Notes: generated from the sequence alone by a model not told the origin. A stretch of 18,558 nt of DNA from Ventricola sp017626895 (GCA_017626895.1 JAGAHV010000246.1:1-18558); one strand, 5' to 3'; positions 1 through 7,744 are shown, counted from the first letter of the stretch. Numbers and translations are program-made.

Positions 1-319
1 CTGGGAATATGGCTATATTCTCCGCTACCCGAAGGAAAAGGAATCCATCACGGGCTATATCTATGAACCCTGGCATATCCGGTACGTGGGAACAGAGGCC
101 GCGCTTGAAATCCGTGATCTGGGTGTCACATTTGAGGAATATATCCAAATGATCCGGGGCAAGCGGGTCAGGAGTCTTGAACAGGAGGAGATTATTGTTG
201 AACAGAATACGACTGGGACTGATGATGCTGGGTCTGCTGATCCTGACGGCAACCGGGTTGGCGGAGCGTCTGGATCTGGCAACGATGGAAAACGCGGAGC
301 AGGCACAGACGCTGATTGA
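1..319 (+). CDS. VanY-family D-alanyl-D-alanine carboxypeptidase, C-terminal part (5' end outside the window)
   Basis: The reading frame is open from base 2 to the TGA at 317-319, giving 105 residues. It contains the C-terminal active-site motif EPWH (codons 65-76) followed by RYVG, typical of VanY/DacY-type zinc carboxypeptidases, which trim the terminal D-Ala of peptidoglycan stem peptides outside the membrane. The segment before it (WEYGYILRYPKEKE) aligns by eye with the same part of the next gene (WDFGFIIRYQKDKE), so the two are tandem paralogues. Family members usually end soon after the equivalent of VTFEEYIQMIRGK. Here the frame runs on for about 40 residues rich in Gly, Asp and Ala, and most of that stretch overlaps the signal-peptide region of the next gene. 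The SxHxxGxxxD zinc motif would lie upstream of the window. Family assignment is secure; exact substrate is not. Confidence 0.85.
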   Translation, partial: WEYGYILRYPKEKESITGYIYEPWHIRYVGTEAALEIRDLGVTFEEYIQMIRGKRVRSLEQEEIIVEQNTTGTDDAGSADPDGNRVGGASGSGNDGKRGAGTDAD

Positions 320-944
320 GAAAACATGGGATTATCCGATTCCCTATGAGCTCCTTAAAACCAGTGACTATATCGTGCTGGCCAATAAGACGCATCTGCT
401 GGATGAGAACTATATTCCGCAGGATCTGGTGAAGGTAAAGGTGCGGAAAATCAGCTCAACGCCCATTGAGATGCGGGAAGCGGCATCGGATGCGCTTACG
501 GCGCTGTTTGATGCCGCCAAAGCGGACGGGATTTCCCTGTATGCCCATTCCGGCTACCGGAGTTACCGGACCCAGAAGACGATGTACTACAACCGCCTGA
601 AGAAGAACAACGGGAAAGACGACGGCGTTGTGGCAGTGCCCGGTTCATCGGACCATCAGACCGGTCTGGGGATTGATGTCATCAACAAGGCCGGCATCGG
701 AAAGAAATTTACCAGTGCTTTCGCAAAGACGAAAGAGGGAATCTGGCTGGCCGAACACTGCTGGGACTTCGGATTCATTATCCGCTACCAGAAAGATAAG
801 GAAGATCTGACCGAGATCATCTATGAGCCCTGGCATCTTCGCTACGTGGGCATTCAGGTTTCCGAATACCTCCACCAGAGAAACCTCTGTCTGGAAGAAT
901 TTACGGTGGAATGGCAAAACGCCGTGCAGGCGTATGAAAACTGA
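198..944 (+). CDS. VanY-family D-alanyl-D-alanine carboxypeptidase (secreted)
   Basis: This is a 248-residue protein if translation starts at TTG 198. That start is chosen because AGGAGGAG at 183-190 lies 7 nt upstream and the protein then opens with a classic signal peptide: NRIR, a hydrophobic run MMLGLLILTATG, and a likely cleavage after GLA. The in-frame TTG at 177 would lie upstream of this ribosome binding site. The VanY zinc motif SDHQTGLGID supplies His153 and Asp160, and EPWH supplies Glu210 (catalytic base) and His213 (third zinc ligand). Family knowledge says such enzymes remove the terminal D-Ala from wall peptides. It sits directly behind, and overlaps, a paralogue. There is no vanR/S/H/A-type gene nearby, so a housekeeping wall-trimming role is more likely than glycopeptide resistance. 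An L,D- rather than D,D-specificity cannot be excluded. Confidence 0.88.
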   Translation: MNRIRLGLMMLGLLILTATGLAERLDLATMENAEQAQTLIEKTWDYPIPYELLKTSDYIVLANKTHLLDENYIPQDLVKVKVRKISSTPIEMREAASDALTALFDAAKADGISLYAHSGYRSYRTQKTMYYNRLKKNNGKDDGVVAVPGSSDHQTGLGIDVINKAGIGKKFTSAFAKTKEGIWLAEHCWDFGFIIRYQKDKEDLTEIIYEPWHLRYVGIQVSEYLHQRNLCLEEFTVEWQNAVQAYEN

Positions 945-967
945 GCGCCGGGCAGTTTCGAATGAAA

Positions 968-996
968 TTGACGATCATTCCTGAATAGGGTATAAT
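968..996 (+). promoter_or_regulatory. SigmaA-type promoter for galE
   Basis: A -35 box TTGACG (968-973) and a perfect -10 box TATAAT (991-996) are separated by 17 nt. Transcription would start near 1003, leaving a leader of about 70 nt before the galE start codon. It lies 24 nt after the VanY stop codon, so galE has its own promoter. Confidence 0.85.
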
Positions 997-1072
997 GCAG
1001 ATAACTGTCAGCAGCCTGTTTAAGGATTCTGTGAATCAGAACATGCGCTGAGATTGATTGGGAGGGTGTACA

Positions 1073-2086
1073 ATGACCATTCTATGTACGGGCGGTGCCG
1101 GATATATCGGCAGCCATACCTGTGTGGAGCTTCTGAATGCCGGTCACGAGGTCGTGATCGTGGATAACCTTTATAACAGCAACGTCCATGTTCTTGAGCG
1201 GATTGAGGAAATCACCGGGAAAAAGGTCCGGTTTTATGAGGCAGATGTGACGGATGCCGCTGCCGTTGCCCCGATCTTTGAGGAAAACAAAATCGATGCC
1301 ATCATCCACTTTGCGGCCTACAAGGCGGTGGGTGAGTCCGTTGCCAAGCCGGTTGAGTATTACCGGAACAATCTGGACTGCACGCTGACCATGCTTGAGG
1401 CCATGAAGAAGTATGACGTGCGCCGCTTCATCTTCAGCTCATCCGCCACGGTGTACGGGATCCCGGATCATATGCCCCTGGATGAGACCATGCCCACCAG
1501 CGCCACCAACCCCTATGGATGGACAAAATACATGAACGAGCGCATCCTGACGGATGCGGCCAAGGCAAACCCCGATTGGTCCATCGTGCTGCTCCGGTAT
1601 TTCAACCCCATCGGGGCGCATGAGACCGGCCGGATCGGCGAAATGCCCAACGGCATCCCCAACAACCTGTTCCCGTATATCCTTCAGGTTGCCCTTGGAA
1701 AGCTCCCGTATCTGCACGTATACGGCAATGACTACAACACCAAGGACGGCACCGGCGTGCGGGACTATATCCATGTCGTCGACCTGGCCAAGGGCCATGT
1801 TCTGGCGGCGGAGTATGCACAGACGCATACCGGCACAGAGGTCATCAATCTTGGCACGGGACACGGATACAGCGTACTCGAGATTATCAAGACCTTTGAA
1901 AAGGTCAACGGCATCGAAATACCGTACAAGATCGAAGCAAGAAGAGCCGGAGATATTGCGGAGTGCTATGCAGATGCCTCAAAGGCAAAGAAACTCCTGG
2001 GCTGGACTGCCGCCAGGGAAATCGACGATATGTGCAGGGATGGCTGGCGCTGGCAGAAAAACAACCCGAACGGATATGAAGGGTAA
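1073..2086 (+). CDS. galE: UDP-glucose 4-epimerase
   Basis: A 337-residue protein, essentially the length of E. coli GalE. It interconverts UDP-glucose and UDP-galactose using bound NAD (Leloir pathway and supply of galactosyl donors for envelope polysaccharides) in the cytoplasm. The Rossmann motif GGAGYIGSH lies near the N-terminus, SSSATVYG at residues 122-129 carries the catalytic Ser/Thr region, and Tyr148-x3-Lys152 (YGWTK) is the short-chain dehydrogenase catalytic pair. The start is ATG 1073, preceded by GGGAGGG at 1060-1066. An upstream in-frame start at 1058 would place that ribosome binding site inside the gene. It appears monocistronic, with a strong promoter before it and a hairpin terminator after it. 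UDP-N-acetylglucosamine may also be a substrate. Confidence 0.95.
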   Translation: MTILCTGGAGYIGSHTCVELLNAGHEVVIVDNLYNSNVHVLERIEEITGKKVRFYEADVTDAAAVAPIFEENKIDAIIHFAAYKAVGESVAKPVEYYRNNLDCTLTMLEAMKKYDVRRFIFSSSATVYGIPDHMPLDETMPTSATNPYGWTKYMNERILTDAAKANPDWSIVLLRYFNPIGAHETGRIGEMPNGIPNNLFPYILQVALGKLPYLHVYGNDYNTKDGTGVRDYIHVVDLAKGHVLAAEYAQTHTGTEVINLGTGHGYSVLEIIKTFEKVNGIEIPYKIEARRAGDIAECYADASKAKKLLGWTAAREIDDMCRDGWRWQKNNPNGYEG

Positions 2087-2103
2087 CTGAATCAGAATAC
2101 AAA

Positions 2104-2154
2104 AACAGGATTTCAGCGCCGGACATTGCCAGAGCATGAAATCCTGTTCCTTTT
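2104..2154 (+). terminator. Rho-independent terminator after galE
   Basis: AACAGGATTTCA (2104-2115) pairs perfectly with TGAAATCCTGTT (2137-2148), a 12-bp stem with a 21-nt loop. It is followed by CC and four T residues (2151-2154). The stem is strong but the T-run is short and the loop long, so termination may be partial. Confidence 0.6.
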
Positions 2155-2160
2155 GAATGC

Positions 2161-2348
2161 AGAGAGTGGGCCTGCCGCCACAGCGGCAGTTTATCAAAGA
2201 ATGTGCACCAGAAAAGCAGCGGTGCCATAAGACCAAACTATGGCTCATTGAGGAGTAGTGGCCCTGTCGCATAGCGACAGTTAAGTCAAATCCAGGCCTC
2301 ATACAATGTTGATCCGGCAAACGACCAACATTGAGGCTCGCAAAGGAG
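2161..2348 (+). promoter_or_regulatory. Structured purB leader: two related hairpin units (candidate cis-regulatory RNA)
   Basis: Two units about 92 nt apart share the pattern AGTGG(G/C)CCTG(C/T)CGC, a 3-4 nt loop, GCG(G/A)CAGTT, then TCAAA. In unit 1 the stem is CTGCCGC (2172-2178) with GCGGCAG (2183-2189). In unit 2 it is CTGTCGC (2264-2270) with GCGACAG (2274-2280). The C-to-T and G-to-A differences occupy paired positions, so pairing is preserved. Each unit is followed by a second hairpin: GCCATA (2224-2229) with TATGGC (2239-2244) in unit 1, and CAATGTTG (2304-2311) with CAACATTG (2326-2333) in unit 2. In unit 1, AGTGGGCC (2165-2172) could also close a multibranch structure by pairing with GGCTCATT (2242-2249), which competes with part of the other hairpins. 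I could not match it to a riboswitch class. A palindromic repeat without regulatory role is the main alternative. No convincing separate purB promoter is visible here. Confidence 0.5.
2296..2337 (+). promoter_or_regulatory. Hairpin just upstream of the purB ribosome binding site
   Basis: CAATGTTG (2304-2311) pairs with CAACATTG (2326-2333), and the stem is extended by GCCT (2296-2299) with AGGC (2334-2337) across a 4-nt bulge. The last paired base lies only 4 nt before AAAGGAG (2342-2348). This hairpin leaves the ribosome binding site exposed; GGCC at 2260-2263 could compete for part of its 3' arm. Confidence 0.5.
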
Positions 2349-2353
2349 AAACG

Positions 2354-3649
2354 ATGATAGATCGGTATACAAGCAAGCGCATGTCCGAGCTGTGGAGCCT
2401 TGAACACAAGTATCAGACATGGCTGGAGGTGGAGCTTCTGGCAACAGAGGCCTGGGCCGTGCTGGGCGCTGTTCCGCAGGAGGATGCGGTGAACATGCGC
2501 AGAAACGCACGTTTTACCGTTGAGCGGGTCGCCGAAATCGAGGAAAGCACCCGACATGATGTGGTGGCATTTACACGCTGCGTGGCGGAAAGCCTGGGCG
2601 GGGAGAGCAAGTACCTGCATTACGGACTGACCAGCACCGACGTGGTGGATACGGCGATGTCCTGCACCGCCGGACAGGCCTGCCGGTATCTGCTGGAGGA
2701 TATCCGTGAAATGCGGGAGATTCTGAAAGCACAGGCGATCCGGTATAAACAGACGCCGATCATGGGCCGGACCCACGGCGTGCATGCGGAACCCACCACA
2801 CTGGGGCTGAAGTTTGCCCTGTGGTATGAGGATATGGGCCGCAATCTTGACCGGATGGAGCATGCCCTTGAGACCATCCGGGTCGGGAAGATCTCCGGCG
2901 CGGTGGGCACCTATGCCAATGTGGATCCCTTCGTCGAGCAGTACGTCTGCGAGCATCTGGGACTCAAGGCCGCGCCCATCAGCACACAGGTGCTCCAGCG
3001 GGACAGGTACGCGGAGTTTTTATCCGCGGTCGCCATTACCGGTTCATGTCTTGAGAAGATCGCGCTTGAAATCCGGAGCCTGCAGAGAACGGAGATCCGT
3101 GAGGTGGAGGAACCGTTCCGCAAAGGGCAGAAAGGCTCCTCCGCCATGCCGCACAAACGCAACCCGATCAACTGTGAAAAAGTCTGCGGCCTCTCACGGC
3201 TCCTGCGCGGCTATGCCATGACCGCCATGGAAGATGTGGCGCTGTGGCACGAGCGGGATATCAGTCATTCATCGGTTGAACGGATCATCCTGCCGGATGC
3301 CACCTCGCTCCTTGAGCATATGTTCATCACCATGAACCGTATCCTGAAGGACCTGTTTGTGTATCCGGAAAACATGCGCCGTTCCATGAGCATGTCCTAT
3401 GATCTCCCGTACTCCCAGCAGGTCCTCCTGACCCTGATCGGCAGCGGAATGCTGCGTGAAACCGCGTATGATCTGGTTCAGAAATGTGCCATGCAGGCGT
3501 GGGAAGGTCAGGTTTCCTTCAGACAGCTGATCCTTGAGAATGAAGAGATCCGGAAGCATCTCTCGCAGGAGCAGATCAATGCGTGTTTTGAGCTCTCGCA
3601 TCATCTGAGGCATGTGGATGAGATCTACCATCGGCTCGGCCTTGAATGA
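2354..3649 (+). CDS. purB: Adenylosuccinate lyase
   Basis: A 431-residue protein, the same length as B. subtilis PurB. It cleaves fumarate from SAICAR and from adenylosuccinate, two steps of purine and AMP synthesis, as a cytoplasmic homotetramer. Catalytic residues sit where expected: His68 (TRHD), His141 (GRTHGVHAEP) and the flexible signature loop GSSAMPHKRNP with Ser262 and Ser263. TSTDVVDT is the substrate-binding motif. ATG 2354 is preceded by AAAGGAG at 2342-2348; an in-frame ATG at 2306 would put the start inside the leader hairpin and is rejected. No other pur gene is adjacent. The structured leader suggests post-transcriptional control, but this is inference. The stop is TGA, which shows that TGA is read as stop in this genome. 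Confidence 0.97.
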   Translation: MIDRYTSKRMSELWSLEHKYQTWLEVELLATEAWAVLGAVPQEDAVNMRRNARFTVERVAEIEESTRHDVVAFTRCVAESLGGESKYLHYGLTSTDVVDTAMSCTAGQACRYLLEDIREMREILKAQAIRYKQTPIMGRTHGVHAEPTTLGLKFALWYEDMGRNLDRMEHALETIRVGKISGAVGTYANVDPFVEQYVCEHLGLKAAPISTQVLQRDRYAEFLSAVAITGSCLEKIALEIRSLQRTEIREVEEPFRKGQKGSSAMPHKRNPINCEKVCGLSRLLRGYAMTAMEDVALWHERDISHSSVERIILPDATSLLEHMFITMNRILKDLFVYPENMRRSMSMSYDLPYSQQVLLTLIGSGMLRETAYDLVQKCAMQAWEGQVSFRQLILENEEIRKHLSQEQINACFELSHHLRHVDEIYHRLGLE

Positions 3650-3721
3650 GCAGACAGCCCTTTTTCATCACCCCGGGAAAACCCGAACATCCTGGGCAAC
3701 GGCCATGCAAAAAAATAACTG

Positions 3722-3750
3722 TTGTTTCTTTTGACATGGTATTATATAAT
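3722..3750 (+). promoter_or_regulatory. Probable promoter of the phoH-pgpH-era operon
   Basis: A perfect -10 box TATAAT lies at 3745-3750 in an AT-rich stretch. A weak -35 candidate TTGTTT (3722-3727) is 17 nt upstream. The better-looking TTGACA at 3731 is only 8 nt from the -10 box and cannot serve as its -35. A start near 3757 would give a leader of about 30 nt before the ATG at 3788. Confidence 0.55.
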
Positions 3751-3787
3751 GTTTTCTGGATTAGTTTTGCCTGAATCAGGAGGATGT

Positions 3788-4594
3788 ATGTACAGATTAC
3801 TTCTTGTGACAGACAAGCCGGATATATGCACGCTTTACAATGAATATCCGGATTGGGAAGCCCAGGGCTTTGAAAAACCAACTGTAATGAAGAATGCCGA
3901 AGCGGGCATTCATCAGTTGACGAATGGGCATTTTGACGTGGTCTCATGGCTTCTGCCCGTCAGTGAAGGAAAGCAGATGGCTTCGTTTATTACCAAGAAG
4001 CCGGACATCATGGGAATTGAAACAATGCGGGATGCCCGGCTGCTTCGGCGGGAACTGGGGAATGCCCGGCGCGAGCTGGCAACAAGGGATGCCCAGCGGC
4101 AGGTTTCACAGCCGGATGATGTCATGAAAGTCATGAGTTCCCGCTTTTTCTGTGATCTTCTCCGTGGAGACGGATATACGGAAAAGCAGGTGGATGAAAA
4201 ACTGCATTCACTGGGACTGGTGGATATCAATCCGGTCAGGCCCGTTGCCATTGCCTCTTTCCGTCTGCCTCAGGGAGATTTCTTTCTGGCCGAGGTCTGG
4301 CAGTATGGACGGGACCGGCTTGAAAACGCACTTCGGAATATCTTTGAGAACACGGGAGACCGGGACATTTATTGTGTCATGCTCATGATCAACCCGCATC
4401 ACATGCGCATTTTGGCCATTCCGCATAAGGATATTTCAGAAAAAGACGTATATGCGGAGATGGTTTCGCACCTTGAGGAGTGCAGGACCAATCTTGAACA
4501 GTATTTTGAATTAACCATGAATATCAGGCGGATGCATGCCTATTCGAGTCTTTATGAGCTGGCGCTGGAGAACCTTCAGAGAACAGCCCATTAA
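3788..4594 (+). CDS. Degenerate response-regulator-like protein without a DNA-binding domain
   Basis: A 268-residue protein starting at ATG 3788 with AGGAGG at 3778-3783. The N-terminus MYRLLLVTDKPDI and the following 60 residues resemble a receiver domain. The position expected for the phospho-acceptor Asp (in FDVVSWLLPVSEG, residues 49-61) appears to be Leu55, so it is unlikely to be phosphorylated. Residues from about 118 on (SRFFCDLLRGDGYTEKQVDEKL..LGLVDINPVRPVAIASF) resemble the middle ligand-sensing segment of YesN-type AraC response regulators. The protein stops at the point where the AraC helix-turn-helix would begin. It is the first gene after a promoter and lies 33 nt upstream of phoH, where other Bacillota often have yqfC/yqfD. 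It may be a protein-interaction or sensory module. The family link is by eye only, and no function is assigned. Confidence 0.6.
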   Translation: MYRLLLVTDKPDICTLYNEYPDWEAQGFEKPTVMKNAEAGIHQLTNGHFDVVSWLLPVSEGKQMASFITKKPDIMGIETMRDARLLRRELGNARRELATRDAQRQVSQPDDVMKVMSSRFFCDLLRGDGYTEKQVDEKLHSLGLVDINPVRPVAIASFRLPQGDFFLAEVWQYGRDRLENALRNIFENTGDRDIYCVMLMINPHHMRILAIPHKDISEKDVYAEMVSHLEECRTNLEQYFELTMNIRRMHAYSSLYELALENLQRTAH

Positions 4595-4627
4595 AACAGC
4601 CTGATTTCATTTCAAAGGGGTTTGGAT

Positions 4628-5644
4628 GTGAGCGAACAGTTGGAGAATGTGACAAGGCCGGACCTTTTCCAGTCACTCTTCGGCAACGGAGATGAAAACA
4701 TGCGCCGCCTTGAGTCACTGATGCATGTTCATATAGAACTCAGAAACGGGACAATCGTCGTTGAGGGCGGGGATCCCGGGAAGGTTGACCTGACCAATGA
4801 GATTATCAACCGCCTGTACCGTCTGGTTCTGGATAAAGAACATGTGGACCCGGCAGTCGTCAGTTATGCCGTGCAGCTCGCGGAGAAAGGCGAGCTGGAT
4901 AAAATTGATTCACTGTATAAAGAGGTTGTGGCCAGTACGTTCCGCGGCAGGCCCATCCGCTGCAAAACGCTGGGGCAGCTGGCCTATGTCGATGCGGTCA
5001 AAAATCATACCCTGACATTTGCCGTCGGGCCTGCCGGAACCGGAAAAACCTATCTGGCCGTGGCCATGGCGGTCAGCGCCCTCAAGGGGAAACAGGTGGA
5101 GCGGATTATTCTGACGCGTCCGGCCGTTGAGGCAGGGGAAAAGCTGGGCTTTCTTCCCGGCGACCTGAATCAGAAAGTCGATCCGTATCTGAGACCGCTG
5201 TATGATGCCATGTATGACCTTCTGGGCGCGGATACGGCCCAGCGCCTCCAGGAGCGGGGCGTCATTGAGGTGGCACCGCTGGCGTACATGCGCGGCCGCA
5301 CCCTTTCGGACGCCTTTATCATCCTGGATGAGGCACAGAATACGACCCGGGAGCAGATGAAGATGTTCCTGACACGCCTGGGATTCCGTTCAAAGGTGAT
5401 CGTCACCGGCGACCCTTCGCAGAAGGATCTGGGGTACGGAAAGCAGAGCGGCCTGGATGAGGCACTCCGGGTTCTCAGGGAGGTAAAGGAAATCGCCATT
5501 ATGGAACTGACCGCACATGATGTGGTCCGTCATGAGCTGGTGCAAAAGATCGTCGAAGCGTACAGTGCCTATGCTGCAAAGAAGGAGGCTGAACATGGAA
5601 GGAAAACCGACTTCACCTCAGCTGCTGCAGAATCTGAACCGTAG
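4628..5644 (+). CDS. phoH: PhoH-family ATPase (YbeZ-like)
   Basis: A 338-residue cytoplasmic P-loop ATPase. The N-terminal ~110 residues form the PhoH-specific RNA-binding-like region. The ATPase core follows, with Walker A GPAGTGKT at 134-141 and Walker B IILDEAQN with Asp234 and Glu235. Members of this family are usually encoded with ybeY and era and are thought to act as RNA helicase/ATPase partners of YbeY in rRNA processing; that role is established knowledge, not visible here. GTG 4628 is preferred because AAAGGGG (4614-4620) is 7 nt upstream. An in-frame TTG at 4622 is too close to it. The last 50 nt overlap the start of pgpH, so the two are probably translationally coupled. Confidence 0.92.
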   Translation: MSEQLENVTRPDLFQSLFGNGDENMRRLESLMHVHIELRNGTIVVEGGDPGKVDLTNEIINRLYRLVLDKEHVDPAVVSYAVQLAEKGELDKIDSLYKEVVASTFRGRPIRCKTLGQLAYVDAVKNHTLTFAVGPAGTGKTYLAVAMAVSALKGKQVERIILTRPAVEAGEKLGFLPGDLNQKVDPYLRPLYDAMYDLLGADTAQRLQERGVIEVAPLAYMRGRTLSDAFIILDEAQNTTREQMKMFLTRLGFRSKVIVTGDPSQKDLGYGKQSGLDEALRVLREVKEIAIMELTAHDVVRHELVQKIVEAYSAYAAKKEAEHGRKTDFTSAAAESEP

Positions 5645-7730
5645 AAGCAAACAGGTCATATTCACCGTTGTTCTGTATCTGATTCTGGTGTTTATCTGCC
5701 TGATTTCCGTTGTTCCCACACAGTATGACCTCAACGTCGGCGAAGTATCCCCGGTAACCATTACAGCCAGCAAGGATGTGGTGGATGAGCTGACCACGGA
5801 GCGCCGGCGCAAGGCCGCCGCGGATGCCGTTTCGCCCGTCTATTATAAGGATGATACGGTCAGCGATACGGTACTGACAAATATCGAAAAGGTTTTCTCC
5901 GAACTGCGGTCCGTCCGGGAACTGGGACAGCAGATCCGTTCCTCCTGGACAACCCGGACCGGTACCTTTACCGATGATGACTATGCACAGGCGCAGAAGC
6001 TCCTCAGTGTCATCACGCTTTCCAATTATCAGCTGCAGACGCTGATGCGGACCGATGAATCAGATTTCGAATCTCTTTACCGCAGTCTGACCAGCGCCGC
6101 CAGAACCGCCCTGGTATCCACCATCACGGAGGGACAGCTGGGGGATGCCATCAGCAACATTCAGCAGATTGTGGCATACAATACCCGGACAGACCTGTGG
6201 TATAATGTCGCCATTCCGATCCTCCGTGGAACCCTTCAGCCGAATATGCTCATCGACCAGCAGGTCACCGAGGAGAACCGGCAGAAGGCACGGGATGCAG
6301 TGGAACCGACGGTCTATAAAAAAGATCAGAACGTGGTCGTCAAAGGGGACCGCGTCACCACGGAAAAGTACGCGGTTCTGGATGCCCTTGGTCTTCTGGC
6401 CGGAAAGAAAACCGATTATTTCCTCTATATCAGCTCATCCGTGCTGATTCTTTCTTTCCTGGCGCTGACCTATCTCTATATTTACCTGTTTATCCCCAAA
6501 ATTTTCCAGGATGCCAAAAGTGCGCTGGTCATGAGCATCTCGCTCATTCTGACCCTGGTCCTGTGTATCCTGATGGGAATGTACATTGACCTTTCCACCA
6601 TGCCAATGCTGCTGGCCGCCATGCTGGTGGTCAATCTGCTGGGAGCGCGTGAGGCCTATGCGGTCAATTTCCTTCTTTCGCTCATTCTGACTTTTGTCAC
6701 CATGAAGCGCTCGGATTTTGAAACCTCACAGATGCTGGGGGTTCTGCTGGCCAGCACACTGGGCGGAATTCTGGTGATTTTCCTGATGCGCCGAAACAGC
6801 ACACGCATCTTTGTCATTATCGACGGTCTGATCGCCGGCTTCTTCCAGCTGATCCTGCTGGCCTGTGTCCTGACGCTCAGCTCAAGCGATACAAGCGATG
6901 TCTTTGCGCGGTCCATGTGGGTGATCATGGGCGCACTGTTTTCCGCCATTGTCTGTATCGGCCTGCAGTCCGTCTTTGAAAGCCTGTTTAACCTGACCAC
7001 GCCTTCCAAGCTGATTGAGCTCTCCAGTCCCAGCCAGCCGCTTCTCAAGCGGCTCATGATTGAAACGCCGGGCACCTATCATCATTCCATGGTCGTTGCC
7101 AATCTGGCAGAGGCCGCGGCGGAAGCGGTCGGCGCCAATGCGCTTCTTTGCCGGGTAGGCGCGTATTATCATGATATCGGCAAGCTGATCCGGCCCATGT
7201 ATTTCAAGGAAAACCAGATGGGGGAAAATCCCCATGATCATACGGATCCGCGGGTCTCAACCGCCATTCTGACCGAGCATACCCTTGACGGGGTTGAACT
7301 GGCGAAAAAGCATCATCTGCCGGAACCCATTATCGACATGATTCGTCAGCATCACGGAGATACGCCGGTCATGTACTTTTATGCCAAGGCAGTCCAGCAG
7401 TACGGGGAGGAAAATGTCGATATTGCCGAATTCCGCTATGCCGGTCCGAAACCGCAGACCGCTGAAGCCGGCATTCTCATGATGGCCGATACCGTTGAGG
7501 CGGCGGTCCGCTCCATTCCGGAACCGACCCATGAGAAGATCTCGGAAATGATCCGCAAGCTGATCCGCGGAAAGATGGAAGACGGACAGCTGGATGACTG
7601 TCCGCTGACCTTCAGGGATATCGGACGGATCACCTTTGCCTTTGAGACCGTCCTCCAGGGCGTGTTCCATGAACGTATTGAATATCCGGACCTGAACAAA
7701 ATCCGCGACAGATCGCGCAGAAAGAAATAA
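5595..7730 (+). CDS. pgpH: PgpH/YqfF-type membrane HD phosphohydrolase (c-di-AMP phosphodiesterase)
   Basis: A 711-residue protein, the same length as B. subtilis YqfF. One N-terminal membrane segment (residues ~17-38) is followed by an extracellular 7TMR-HDED domain (to about 270), a block of about seven membrane helices (~275-465) and a cytoplasmic HD domain. HD residues include His496/His497 (TYHHS), His526-Asp527 (YYHDIGKL), HDHTDP and RQHHGD. Listeria PgpH of this architecture degrades c-di-AMP to pApA; the same activity is inferred here. GAAGGAGG at 5581-5588 is 6 nt upstream of ATG 5595, so longer upstream in-frame starts are rejected. The start lies 50 nt inside phoH. The gene order phoH-pgpH-ybeY matches the standard Bacillota arrangement. 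Confidence 0.93.
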   Translation: MEGKPTSPQLLQNLNRRSKQVIFTVVLYLILVFICLISVVPTQYDLNVGEVSPVTITASKDVVDELTTERRRKAAADAVSPVYYKDDTVSDTVLTNIEKVFSELRSVRELGQQIRSSWTTRTGTFTDDDYAQAQKLLSVITLSNYQLQTLMRTDESDFESLYRSLTSAARTALVSTITEGQLGDAISNIQQIVAYNTRTDLWYNVAIPILRGTLQPNMLIDQQVTEENRQKARDAVEPTVYKKDQNVVVKGDRVTTEKYAVLDALGLLAGKKTDYFLYISSSVLILSFLALTYLYIYLFIPKIFQDAKSALVMSISLILTLVLCILMGMYIDLSTMPMLLAAMLVVNLLGAREAYAVNFLLSLILTFVTMKRSDFETSQMLGVLLASTLGGILVIFLMRRNSTRIFVIIDGLIAGFFQLILLACVLTLSSSDTSDVFARSMWVIMGALFSAIVCIGLQSVFESLFNLTTPSKLIELSSPSQPLLKRLMIETPGTYHHSMVVANLAEAAAEAVGANALLCRVGAYYHDIGKLIRPMYFKENQMGENPHDHTDPRVSTAILTEHTLDGVELAKKHHLPEPIIDMIRQHHGDTPVMYFYAKAVQQYGEENVDIAEFRYAGPKPQTAEAGILMMADTVEAAVRSIPEPTHEKISEMIRKLIRGKMEDGQLDDCPLTFRDIGRITFAFETVLQGVFHERIEYPDLNKIRDRSRRKK

Positions 7731-7744
7731 CAGACGGTGCAGAA

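Noticed and set aside
2161..2348. ZTP, purine or guanidine riboswitch before purB
   Set aside because: The conserved core sequences of these classes that I remember are not seen, so I report an unassigned structured leader instead.
1979..2956. A 325-codon open frame on the minus strand across the galE end and purB start
   Set aside because: It runs through two recognised genes and the structured leader, and its translation resembles no protein family.
3660..3700. Terminator after purB
   Set aside because: Only a 4-bp stem (CGGG-AAAA-CCCG) or a bulged 5-bp alternative is present, with no T-run after it.
3731..3750. TTGACA and TATAAT together before the phoH operon
   Set aside because: They are only 8 nt apart, too close to form one promoter. 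Only the -10 box is kept, with a weaker -35 upstream.
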